DNA of 63,143 bases from Folioceros fuciformis (taxonomy: Eukaryota; Anthocerotophyta; Anthocerotopsida; Anthocerotales), in the NCBI GenBank assembly GCA_049999805.1, contig JBNGIO010006164.1, forward strand, positions 151,939 through 215,081. Reading direction: 5' to 3'. Under the pieces are notes generated by a model, which saw nothing but the letters and a program-made list of their open reading frames with translations, had not been told where the DNA came from and did not search any database. Positions 10,142 to 19,856 of the stretch are shown piece after piece; positions within the stretch are counted from its first letter, which is position 1; the number at the start of each line of letters is the position of its first letter. The translations under genes and the position numbers were made by a program.

Positions 10142-12511
10142 ATGTCGCTCACATCCAGGGTAGCTGGGCCTCCTCTGGATCCCAACACGACAAGAGAAAA
10201 TTGGGGGAAGAGATATGAACAGCAGCTGACTTCTGTTGGCGTCTCAGCAACGGCTGACAGCGTCAGCAAACTATGTGAGCAGGGCAATCTCAAGGAGGCT
10301 GTGGAAGCTCTGGGACTTCTGGTGCACACAGACTGTCATATTCCTCAATCTCTCTTTTACCGTGTGCTCAAGAAATGTGTGATGATGAAGGATCTGGTGC
10401 TGGGTCGGCGGGTCCATGCTCTTACAGTGAAAAAGCTGCATGAGTCGGACACCTTCCTGTGCAACCATATCCTCAGAATGTACGCTTCTCATGCCAGGTT
10501 GCAGGAGGCCATGGACGTCTTTGACGTGGTTGCCGAACCAGACGCCTTCACCTGGTCTTCTATCATCGCAGCGCACGTTAAACACGGGCAACCCGAGCAG
10601 GCAATACAATTATATCACCAGATGTGCAGTTCCAGGGTGAATCCAGACGGCCATCTGTTTGTAGCAGCCCTACAGGCTTCTGCAAGGGCAGCAGACTTGA
10701 AAACTGGGCAAAAGCTGCATGCTCATGTGTTGGCCGCTGGGCTTGAGTGTGACATGTTTGTCGGTAACTCCCTGCTGGATATGTATGCTAAGTGTGGCAG
10801 TTTGGAAGACGCTCAGAACGTCTTTGACGGGCTTCCTCGAAAGGATGTGGTAACCTGGAATGCTATGATATCAGGGTATTCCCAGCAGGGCAAGGGTGAG
10901 GAAGCTCTCCGTCTATACGATGCGATGCAACAAGAATGCACGGGCGAGCCTGATTCTGTGACTTTTGTGTGCCTCTTGCAGGCATGTTCAAGTGTGGGGA
11001 TTCCAGCGTTGGAGAAGGGGAAGCAGCTTCATGTACAGATTTCAGAGCGTGGGCTTGACCATCATGTAGTGGTTGGCAACAGCTTGGTGAACATGTATGC
11101 CAAGTGTGGCAGCCTATGGGATGCTCAGGGCGTGTTTGATGGACTTGGGGAAAAGACTGTGGTTACTTGGACGGCTCTGATAGCAGGTTATGCCCAGCAG
11201 GGCATGGGCCAGGAAGCTCTTCGTCTGTACGATGCGATGCAAGAAGAAGGCCTGACTGTACCCAACTCCGTAACCTTTGTGTGCCTCCTGCAGGCGTGTG
11301 CAAGTGTGGGCACCCCAGCTTTAGAGAAGGGGAAGCAGCTTCATGCACAGGTCGGACGTCTAGGGCTTGAGACTGACGTGGTCATCGGCTGCAGCCTGGT
11401 CAACATGTACGCAAAGTGTGGCAGCCTGCAAGAAGCACAGACCGTGTTTGATTGTCTCACTCGAAAGAATGTGGCCACATGGAATGCCATGATAGCAGGA
11501 TATTCCCAGCAGGGCATGGGTCAGAAAGCCCTTAGTGTTTACAGTGCTATGCAAGAAGAAGGCATCGTTGCACCCAATTCAGTAACGTTTGTGTGCCTCC
11601 TGCAGGCGTGCTCGAATGTTGCAGCTTTACATGTAGGAAGGCAACTTCATGCTGAAATCGATGCACAAGGGCTTCAAGCTGATGAATTCGTAGCCATCAG
11701 TTTGATCAACATGTATGCAAAGTCTGGGAGCATGGTTGATGCACAGCAGGTGTTTAATGCATTACCCAAAAGAGATGTAGTCGCCTGGAACGCACTGATT
11801 GCAGGGAATGCACGCCACGGAGACAGCGAAGTGGTCTTTGACTTGGTTCGCAGAATGACAGGAGATGGCATACAGCCAGACGATGTCACATTCCTCAGTG
11901 TGCTCACTGTTTGCAGCCATGCGGGTCTTGTGCACAAGGGGCGAGACAACTTTGAGGTAATGAGGCGACAATACAGCATCCCTCCTAGAGCCGAGCACTA
12001 CACATGTATGGTGGACCTCCTAGGTCGAGCAGGCCAACTCGACGAGGCACTATCTTGGGCAAGATCAATGCCCGTAGTCCCTGACGCTGCAGTTTGGCAC
12101 ACGTTACTCAATGCTTGTCAAAAGTGGAGCAATGTCGAGGTGGGACGCTATGCTTTCCATGAAGCAGTGAAGCTAGACGACAAAGATGCTGCTGCATATG
12201 TGTTGATGTCGAACATATACACGGGTGCTCAGATGTGGGAAGAGGCATTGCAGATGCAGGCTGTAAGGATGGGAATAGGGGCATGGAAGCAGGCAGGCCA
12301 GAGCTGGTGGACAGATATGGATGGAATGGTGCACACTTTTTTGGTTGGGGACAAGACACATCCTGAAAGTGAAGTAATATATGCAAGCCTGGAACAACTG
12401 GTCTCCAGAATGCAGGAAGAAGGATATGTACCACACTTGGATCTGTGCTGGGAGGAAATGTCTGATGCTGGAATGGAAGCTTTTATGCTTTGCAGGAACT
12501 GTTTGTCGTAG
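10142..12511 (+). CDS. PLS-type PPR protein with WW-type E+ end, no DYW core
   Basis: Single reading frame of 789 residues, the shortest full WW paralogue here. PPR homology begins at about residue 35 (SATADSVSKLCEQG). The preceding residues do not look like a clear transit peptide, so a further 5' exon is possible. Five MY-type S cores are present, hence about 15 PPR motifs, followed by P2 (EVVFDLVRRMTGDG), S2 (CMVDLLGRAGQLDEA), E1/E2 and the box AGQSWWTDMDGMVHTF. The conserved E+ extension (EQLVSRMQEEGYVPHLDL) is present. The frame stops at AFMLCRNCLS, the position where family members with a deaminase continue LCGHxEKLA. Predicted role: organelle transcript recognition for C-to-U editing with a partner deaminase. 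Residues 5 and last of P and S motifs give a partial target U-U-x-?-A-x-?-Y-x-?-U. Confidence 0.85.
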   Translation: MSLTSRVAGPPLDPNTTRENWGKRYEQQLTSVGVSATADSVSKLCEQGNLKEAVEALGLLVHTDCHIPQSLFYRVLKKCVMMKDLVLGRRVHALTVKKLHESDTFLCNHILRMYASHARLQEAMDVFDVVAEPDAFTWSSIIAAHVKHGQPEQAIQLYHQMCSSRVNPDGHLFVAALQASARAADLKTGQKLHAHVLAAGLECDMFVGNSLLDMYAKCGSLEDAQNVFDGLPRKDVVTWNAMISGYSQQGKGEEALRLYDAMQQECTGEPDSVTFVCLLQACSSVGIPALEKGKQLHVQISERGLDHHVVVGNSLVNMYAKCGSLWDAQGVFDGLGEKTVVTWTALIAGYAQQGMGQEALRLYDAMQEEGLTVPNSVTFVCLLQACASVGTPALEKGKQLHAQVGRLGLETDVVIGCSLVNMYAKCGSLQEAQTVFDCLTRKNVATWNAMIAGYSQQGMGQKALSVYSAMQEEGIVAPNSVTFVCLLQACSNVAALHVGRQLHAEIDAQGLQADEFVAISLINMYAKSGSMVDAQQVFNALPKRDVVAWNALIAGNARHGDSEVVFDLVRRMTGDGIQPDDVTFLSVLTVCSHAGLVHKGRDNFEVMRRQYSIPPRAEHYTCMVDLLGRAGQLDEALSWARSMPVVPDAAVWHTLLNACQKWSNVEVGRYAFHEAVKLDDKDAAAYVLMSNIYTGAQMWEEALQMQAVRMGIGAWKQAGQSWWTDMDGMVHTFLVGDKTHPESEVIYASLEQLVSRMQEEGYVPHLDLCWEEMSDAGMEAFMLCRNCLS

Positions 12512-12925
12512 TCGACATTGGACATGCGAATGAATCCCCAGTGTGCAAGCTGACGGGATTGCCAGCCCCCGAGTTGCTCCGTGACAAGCACACGTGTATG
12601 GATGCTGAACAAGTGGCAGGAAGGGGCGAACCATCACATGGAACTACAGGAACTTAAGATGTAAGTCGGTTTGACAGTCCAATTGCTCCCTTTGATCAGA
12701 TGAGATTTGTGTAATGCTCCACCCGTGACTAATTCTTCTGCATTTGATGCTGCAGAAAAACATGGAGACCTTCATGCCCCTCAATGCCAATCCGAATGCA
12801 GGGTCACAGACTTTGTTTGACCTGTGTTTGCAATCGAAACAGCGCCATTTCTCCAATCTTCCTGCATACAGTGTTCACTTAAAGATTCCAATATCAGGTG
12901 TCAAGCAGTGGAAAATGTGAAGTTT
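12512..12925. other. intergenic between convergent PPR genes
   Basis: Nothing recognised. This is the 3' side of two convergent PPR genes. No HSEKLA-like fossil is visible in either orientation. Confidence 0.45.
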
Positions 12926-15900
12926 TCACCCCTCCACCAGAGATGCTTCTTCCTCATCATCAGACACGTCCCATGATGAGTCCAGATGTGGCACATACCC
13001 TTGCTTTTTCATTTCGTGAACAAGCTGTTTCAACCTTGCATAAATGCCGTGACTCTGAGGATGCTTTGTATCTCCGACCAGAAAACTATGAACCTGACCG
13101 TCTCCGTCTGTCCACGAGCTGTGGCCCGGCTGCTTCCATGCCCCGACTGCTTTTCTTCTTGCCTGCATCGCCTGCGCTTTCTCCCATAATTGGACACTGA
13201 CATATATGTTCGACATCAGCACATATACTGCAGAATCTTTTTCATCAAGCTTTACTGCTTCGTGGAAAGCATGGGATGCCACTTCCACATTACTCCACTT
13301 TCGACAAGCACCCAACAGAGCGCGCCAAACTTCAGCTTGAGGCTGCACAGGCATTGTCCTAACTACCGCAAGTGCCTCATTCAGTTGGCCAGCACGGCCT
13401 AACAGGTCAACCAAGCATGAGTAGTGCTCCATGGTGGGAGCGATACCATACTGTGTGCTCATTGTCTCAAAGTATTCTTGTCCCTTGTCCACTAGACCCA
13501 CGTGACTGCAGACTGCTATTACACAAAGAAACGTGATGCCATCTGGCTGCAATCCATCCTCTTTCACTTTGTCAAACAACCCAATGACCAGTTCACTGTC
13601 TCCTAGACGAGTGTATCCAGAAATCAGCGCGTTCCAGGCGACTATGTCTCTTTCCAGCAAGGCATCGAACACCTGCTGTGCATCACACATGCTGCCGGAC
13701 TTTGAATACATGTTTATCAAACTGATGGCCACAGACACATCAGCTTGAAGACCTCGATTTTTTATCTCCACATGCAGCTTCCTTCCCACATGCAACGCTG
13801 CCACGCCTGCACAGGCTTGCAGAACGCAGACAAACGTAACACAATCGGGAGAAATGGTGCTCTCTTGCTGCATAATGTGGTACAGCCGAAGGGCTTCCTG
13901 AAAGTTGCCTTGCTGGGAGTATCCTGCTATGATGGCATTCCAAGTCACCACTGTTCTTTCAGGAAGCCTGTCAAATACGCTCTGAGCATCCTCTAGGCTG
14001 CCACACTTTGCATACATGCTCACTAGGCTGCAACCTACAACCACATCAGCTTCTAGTTCTCGTTCCTCAATCTGCCCATGAAGCTGCTTTCCCTTCTCCA
14101 GGGCCGTGATACCTACACTTGCACAGGCCTGCAGGAGAGACGAAAATGTCACAGAATCAGGAAAATCACTGCCTTTGTTTTGCATAGCGCTGTAAAGACA
14201 AAGGGCTTCCTCCACCATGCCTAGATGGGAATATCCTGCGATCATTGTATTCCATGTCACCACATCTTTCTCACCGAGTCTATCAAATACGCTCTGTGCA
14301 TCCCCAAGGCTTCCGCATTTCGTGTACATGTTTATCAAATTGTTGCCTACGGTCAGATCAGCTTCAAGGCCTTGTTCCTTAATCTGAGCATGAAGTTCCT
14401 TTCCCTTGTCCAGAGCCAAGAATCCCAGAATGGCACATGCCTGAAGGAGGCACACGAATGTCACAGAGGTTGCTCCACCCGCACCCCCTTGTTGCATTGC
14501 AGTGTACAAGGAAAGGGCTTCCTGGCCCAAGCCCCGCTGGCAGTACCCTGCTATCAAAGAGGTCCACGTCACTGCATCCTTTTCCTGAAGTCTGTTGAAC
14601 ACTGTCTGAGCATTCTCAAGACTGCCACACTTTGCATACATATGTACCAGGCTGCCACCTACAACCACGTCATCTAGGAGTCCTCCTTCTACAATTTGTG
14701 CGTGAAGCTGCTTCCCCCGTTTTAAAGCCCGAGTTCCCATACTTGCACAGGCTTGCAGCAGGCACACAAATGTCACAGAATCAGGTGAAACGATTCTTTC
14801 TTCCAACATTGCACTGTAAAGACAAAGCGCTTCCTGACCCATGTCCTGCTGGGAATATCCTGCTATCAAGGCATTCCATGTCACAACATCTTTTTGACTA
14901 AGACTGTCGAAGACAATCTGGGCATCCTGTAGGCTGCCACACCTCACATACATGTTGACGAGGCTGCAACCTACAATCATGTCCCGTTGAAGTCCTTCTT
15001 CTTCGATCTGTACATGAAGCTGCATTCCTTTGTGCAAAGCTGGGCTGCCTAGACTTGCGCATGCATGCAGGAGGCACACAAACGTCACAGCATCGGGCAC
15101 AACCATGCCTTCTTGTTGCATAGCACTATGAAGGTCAAGGGCTTTCTGACCCATGCCCTTGTGGGAATACCCTGTTATCATGGCATTCCAGGTCGCCACG
15201 TTTTTCTGATGGAGTCCATCAAATACTCTTTGGGCATCTTCCAAGCTGCCACACTTTGCATACATGTTTATCAAACTGTTAACCAGTAACACGTTGGCCT
15301 GAAGCCTGTGGTCGCCGAGTTGCGCATGAAGCTGCTTACCCCATTCCAAAGCTGGGGTTCCCATGTTCGCACAGCCCTGAAACAGGCAGACAAACGTCAC
15401 AGTATCAGGTGCAACTTTTCCTTCTTCTTGCATAGCACTGTAGACATGAATAGCTTCCTGCCCCATTCCCTTCTGGGAATATCCTGCTATCATTGCATTC
15501 CAAGTGGCAACATTTTTCTGACTAAGACTACTGAACACACACTGAGCATGCTGAAGAGTGCCACACTTTACATACATGTTTACCAGACTGCAGCCGACAA
15601 CCACATCCATTTGAACTTTTCGTTCCACCATCTCTGCGTGAAGCCGTATCCCCTTGTTCAAAGACGGAGGCCCTAAACTTGCACATGCCTGCAGGAGGCA
15701 GGCAAATGTCATGGAATTGGGTGCCACGAAGCCTTGGTCCTGCATAGCACAGTAAACCTGCAGGGCTTCTTGACCCATTCCCTGTTGAGAGTATCCAGCT
15801 ATCATGGCATTCCACGTTACTACATCTTTTCGAGCGAGTCTGCTAAACACTCTATCAGCGTCTTCCAAGCTGCCACACTTTGCATACATGTCCACCAAAC

Positions 15901-16876
15901 TATTGCAAACAAACAAATCAGAGCCCACACCAGAGGCAACGGCATGAGCATGCACCTGCTTCCCCGTTGTCAAGTCTGCTCCCTTTGCACAAGCCTGCAA
16001 AGCTGCTACAAAAACATGACTGTCTGGCTTCACAAGTGATGTGCGAATCATGAGTTGATAGAGTTGTATGGCCTCTGCAGCTGCACCTTGTCGAACATGC
16101 GCAGAGATTATGGATGACCACATAAATGCATCCGGTTCGGCAACAGAGTCGAACACATCCATGGCATCTTGCAACCTGCCAAGGGAAGCATACAAGCGCA
16201 GGATGTGGTTGCACAGGAACGTGTCCGACTCGTACCCCGCTTCCACGGTGAAGGCATGGACACGGCGACCTAGAACGAGGTCCTTCGTGTCCACACAAGT
16301 CTTGAGAACAGCATACAGAAGAGGCTTCGAAATGCAACCATCTGTCTGCACCAGAAGGCTCAAAGCCTCAACAGCCTGGCTGAGACGGCCGTCATGACAT
16401 AGTCTCCTCACGGTTTCCGCCGCAACAACCCTACCGCATCCTGCAGACCTGTGAGGGGCAGGACCATCCGGCAGGCTGGAGCTGGATGTAGCACCGACGT
16501 GCACATCCAAAGCAGCCAGCTTCTCATCTCCACGGGCTGGCTTGTGATAGTGGCCGTCGTTCAACCAGAGGACTTCATGGAGGCCTCCAGTATCCGGTGT
16601 ATGTGCCCCGGTATCCCTTCCAAGTGTCTGATCCATCAAAACCTGTGGTGGCAAGCCAGATGGTTTTCCAGCCGAACATTGATGTGGACGAGTTTTAACC
16701 TTCCTTGCAAGAGTGCTGCTGGTTCTGCTATAGCTGCTCCAGCTGATGCTGCTAATGACGGACCCGTTGCTCAATAAAATGCATGTCAGTCGCACGATCT
16801 CTCTTCTACCTTTTAACACACCAAATTGTCCGTGTCGGGTCCTCAAACAGGTTCTCCACAGGAGCTCCTGCAACAT
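12926..16876 (-). CDS. giant PLS-type PPR protein (1316 aa), SSWTD E+ box, no DYW core
   Basis: Single frame of 1316 residues, the longest PPR protein of the window. It has an arginine- and serine-rich leader, then EVLWLNDGHYHKP (about 110), resembling the end of the PDF motif seen in the KP genes. PPR motifs start at VVAAETVRRLC and include nine MY-type S cores, so 27 or more motifs. Several neighbouring P-L-S modules are close copies of each other. P2 reads ELVIGLFDKVKEDG. E1/E2 (VWRALLGACRKWSNVE) lead to the box PGHSSWTDGDGQVHSF, where the first tryptophan of the WW pair is serine. The E+ extension (HEMKKQGYVPHLD) is followed by an acidic tail (DVSDDEEEASLVEG) and a stop just before the expected deaminase. 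A separate short frame lies upstream at 16878-17123, so the start at 16876 is reasonable but unproven. Confidence 0.85.
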   Translation of the reverse strand: MLQELLWRTCLRTRHGQFGVLKGRREIVRLTCILLSNGSVISSISWSSYSRTSSTLARKVKTRPHQCSAGKPSGLPPQVLMDQTLGRDTGAHTPDTGGLHEVLWLNDGHYHKPARGDEKLAALDVHVGATSSSSLPDGPAPHRSAGCGRVVAAETVRRLCHDGRLSQAVEALSLLVQTDGCISKPLLYAVLKTCVDTKDLVLGRRVHAFTVEAGYESDTFLCNHILRLYASLGRLQDAMDVFDSVAEPDAFMWSSIISAHVRQGAAAEAIQLYQLMIRTSLVKPDSHVFVAALQACAKGADLTTGKQVHAHAVASGVGSDLFVCNSLVDMYAKCGSLEDADRVFSRLARKDVVTWNAMIAGYSQQGMGQEALQVYCAMQDQGFVAPNSMTFACLLQACASLGPPSLNKGIRLHAEMVERKVQMDVVVGCSLVNMYVKCGTLQHAQCVFSSLSQKNVATWNAMIAGYSQKGMGQEAIHVYSAMQEEGKVAPDTVTFVCLFQGCANMGTPALEWGKQLHAQLGDHRLQANVLLVNSLINMYAKCGSLEDAQRVFDGLHQKNVATWNAMITGYSHKGMGQKALDLHSAMQQEGMVVPDAVTFVCLLHACASLGSPALHKGMQLHVQIEEEGLQRDMIVGCSLVNMYVRCGSLQDAQIVFDSLSQKDVVTWNALIAGYSQQDMGQEALCLYSAMLEERIVSPDSVTFVCLLQACASMGTRALKRGKQLHAQIVEGGLLDDVVVGGSLVHMYAKCGSLENAQTVFNRLQEKDAVTWTSLIAGYCQRGLGQEALSLYTAMQQGGAGGATSVTFVCLLQACAILGFLALDKGKELHAQIKEQGLEADLTVGNNLINMYTKCGSLGDAQSVFDRLGEKDVVTWNTMIAGYSHLGMVEEALCLYSAMQNKGSDFPDSVTFSSLLQACASVGITALEKGKQLHGQIEERELEADVVVGCSLVSMYAKCGSLEDAQSVFDRLPERTVVTWNAIIAGYSQQGNFQEALRLYHIMQQESTISPDCVTFVCVLQACAGVAALHVGRKLHVEIKNRGLQADVSVAISLINMYSKSGSMCDAQQVFDALLERDIVAWNALISGYTRLGDSELVIGLFDKVKEDGLQPDGITFLCVIAVCSHVGLVDKGQEYFETMSTQYGIAPTMEHYSCLVDLLGRAGQLNEALAVVRTMPVQPQAEVWRALLGACRKWSNVEVASHAFHEAVKLDEKDSAVYVLMSNIYVSVQLWEKAQAMQARRKAVGAWKQPGHSSWTDGDGQVHSFLVGDTKHPQSHGIYARLKQLVHEMKKQGYVPHLDSSWDVSDDEEEASLVEG

Positions 16877-17884
16877 CTCAAGCTCTAAGCCCTTGTCCGT
16901 CGTCTTGGATCACATTCGTCCATCTTCCGCCTTCTCCAAACTGTGCTTTCGGCGTTCTGCGTCTGTTTGAAGTGTCAAGTTTAGGTGCATACTTAGGTTC
17001 ATGAAGATCCAAAGAGGGTTTATGATCCGGTTCCTTTGCACAACTACACTTCCTACCAGAGTTCGTTCGAATGCGAATGTTGTAGGGAGGTTGTGTACGG
17101 CTGGCAGTCACCCCCAGGCCCAAGGTCCGTTGTAGATGCCCGTGACGCCGAGACCTTGAGGAATCCCCACAGGTAGCACCACAGGTTGATGTGGGTGATC
17201 AACCTCTTACCAGGTCCACGTACACTCAAAGGAGTCTACAGTACGTGACATCGGGCGATTCTCGTCACTGCTTTAGAGTTGCAACAGCTCAGGCTGAGCG
17301 ACACAGTCACGGGGCCACAGCCGCAGAGACCGGCCGATACCGACCGTCTTCATTCGGATCGCATTGAGTCGGAGGTGCAAGCTGTAAGGTCAAGCATGGC
17401 GTCCTGGACAAAGGAAGCCTACACACTGGTAAGCTTGCCGTTGTTGAGTGCTTGCTTCTCGGCCCGTAAAAATTCCAATCGCTTCGAAGACCTTGGCATG
17501 TCTTACTATCATCGACATCTCTTCTGCGTTATACGACAGCCGATGCGATCCCTTGGCCCTTGACCGGGCGGGGTGCCCGGGCTTTGCGGCAGGCGCTGCC
17601 TGAGGTGGTGTCTGCACTAAATAATTGCCGTCTTAACTCGAAGGCCAAACGAAACCGAATCGAACCGGGCCGAACCGTTCACGTAGTAAATACATTGATC
17701 GCACAGCGGGCCTTGGCTGGTCGGCATCCGCGGCTGCATCGTGATACGTACATCTATGATATACAAAACAAGAGGTTTGTGGGATGGGATGCAGCAGGCA
17801 AGCAAGAAAGCGATCCAACGTAACGGAAGGCTAGGCTAGGCTAGGTAGCGTCTAGCGCATTCGCATGCTGGCCGATCGCCATAG
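16877..17884. other. intergenic, nothing recognised
   Basis: Upstream of the minus-strand PPR gene and downstream of the P450. Open frames (17279-17563 plus, 17390-17617 minus) show no family features. A short ggctaggctaggctagg run sits near 17828-17845. Confidence 0.45.
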
Positions 17885-19856
17885 CTAGCCTGGGTACAAG
17901 TGAGCAGGGAGGAGACGTGTAGGTATAGCCACGAGCCCGGACCTCCTGGGCGTGGAGAAATTATACCTCTCCATCATGTCGAGGCGGTGGACGCCCTCCG
18001 GGAGGCTCCAGTCGAACGAATGAAGGAGGCTAGCCAGGGAGCTGGGCGGGAAGTGAGCGCCAGGTTCATGCCGGGGCAGCTCCGGCGGCCGGACCTGAAC
18101 GGCATCACCTCCATGTGCTGCCCCTTGATGTCGATGGGGCTGTCCAGGAAGCGGTCCAGGTTGTAGGTGGTGAGATCCTTCCACTGCCTCTCGTCGTTGG
18201 CGATGCCCCAGGCCTGGAAGATGATCATGGTGCCGGCGGGCACGTGGTAGCCGCCGATGTCGCAGTCTAGGATGGTCTCTCTGGGCACCAGCATGGGGAA
18301 GGGAAGGTGGCGGCGCATGGACTTCTTGACGCAGGCGTGAAGGTAGGGCAGCTGGGCGGGACCGCTGTCGGCCTCCTCCACCATTCGCTCACGGCCCACC
18401 AGGGCGTCCAGCTCCGCCTGCAAGCGCCGCAGGCACTCTGGGTTGTCCATGAGCTCCGACAGCGCCCACTCCAGCGACACGGCCGAGCTCTCGGCGCCCG
18501 CCACTATGGTCTCCAAGGTGACCGCCTTGACGCAGTCGTCGCCGGGGGGCCTGTCGGGGCTTATGAGCAGCACGTCCCATCAGGTCCCGGGCTTCCGGCT
18601 GCTCCTCGCCCCGGCCCTGTGCCTCCTGCAGCCGTCGCTTGTGCTGGTGCTCAATGTGCTGCATGTGGATGTCTATGCTCTTCTTCAGCCGCCGCATGTT
18701 GGTCCGCAATCCCGTCAGCACGTCGACGAAGCCCAGCCAAGGCAGGAAATCCTCCACCGCCACGCTCCCGAACTGGCCAAGCATCTGCCGCACCGGGTCC
18801 AGCCAGCTCATGCTCGGCCGCTGCTCCGGCGGCAGCGACTGGTCCACCGACAGGTCTCTGTCCGCAATGGTTCTGCCCNNNNNNNNNNNNNNNNNNNNNN
18901 NNNNNNNNNNNNNNNNNNNNNNNNNNNNNNNNNNNNNNNNNNNNNNNNNNNNNNNNNNNNNNNNNNNNNNNNNNNNNNGCGTCACTCACCCGCTTCACCA
19001 ACACCGCCAGCTCCTTCGTCCTTACGTGCTTGAACTGTTGGATCCTCCTGGCCGTAAGCATCTCCAGCACCAACAGCTTCTTCATGTTCTGCCAGTATGA
19101 TCCGTATGGCGCCTGTGCTGCAAGTCACAATCATTTGCCCAGGAAGCAAATTGCACACGCAAGCATTAAACATTACGTTCTTGGCGATCCATGACCGGAG
19201 AGGAGAGATTGTTTCATTTCAACATTGGATGTGATTCATTCTGGCTTCACACTCACAGATACAGCTTAATCTTCATATATATGTATGCATTGGAGGAAGA
19301 GATGCCAACCTACCTTGCAGCTCGGTCTCGGTAGCTAGCTAGCTAGCCGGAATGACAAACATTGCATTCATTGACAAACAAATGAAGCGAAAGTCAAAGA
19401 GAGAGAGAGGCATTGGGGTACATGCATGCAGTCACCAATATGGAGAGGACCGTAGGAGAGATACTTGAATGCAGCAGCTTTGGCCGGCCTGGATGACAGG
19501 ATTTTATCGTGCTTCTTGAAGGCCTGTCTGGCGACTTCGGCGTCGGAAATGTAGATGGCCTTCACGCGTCCCAGCTTGAGCAGCAATACGGGCCCCCAGG
19601 TTTTGGCCAGATCCACCATGGCCCGGTGCGGGAGACCGTTGGCCGTGAAGAGGAGGGTGATGAGATTGCCCACGACAGGCCAACCACGAGGTCCCGGCGG
19701 CAGCTTCACAGTGTACTTCTTCCCGCCGCCCAAGCCCAATTCCAACCTGCTCTTGATGAAAGCGAGTAGCAGGCATCCCGAAAGGGCGGACAAGAAGAGC
19801 AGTCCCCACAAATTCCCGCTGCCACCGGCAGCCGCAGCGGACAGGCCTTTGAGCAA
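17885..19856 (-). pseudogene. cytochrome P450, two frameshifts, probable pseudogene
   Basis: Two exons. Exon 1 (about 19436-19856) gives an N-terminal membrane anchor (LWGLLFLSALSGCLLLAF), the proline hinge PPGPRGWPVVGN and the first P450 helices. A ~317-base intron follows, and exon 2 starts near 19118 (APYGSYWQNMKKLLV). After the 100-N gap come the helix-I region (AGAESSAVSLEWALSEL), PRETILDCDIGGYHVP, the heme loop PFRSGRRSCPG and a typical P450 C-terminus (LPAHLYPG). Such enzymes are ER-bound monooxygenases, and the layout is that of the plant CYP71 clan. There are three defects. One extra G lies near 18580, before the helix-I exon portion. A -1 shift near 18050, just after the heme loop, must be undone to reach the proper C-terminus. 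The K-helix ExxR reads KKSMR, with lysine in place of the invariant glutamate. Sequencing error could explain the shifts, less easily the ExxR change. Confidence 0.7.
18879..18978. other. assembly gap (100 N)
   Basis: Exactly 100 N inside exon 2 of the P450, between LAVLVKRVSD and the segment beginning GRTIADRDLSVD. The gap size is conventional rather than measured. Confidence 0.95.
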
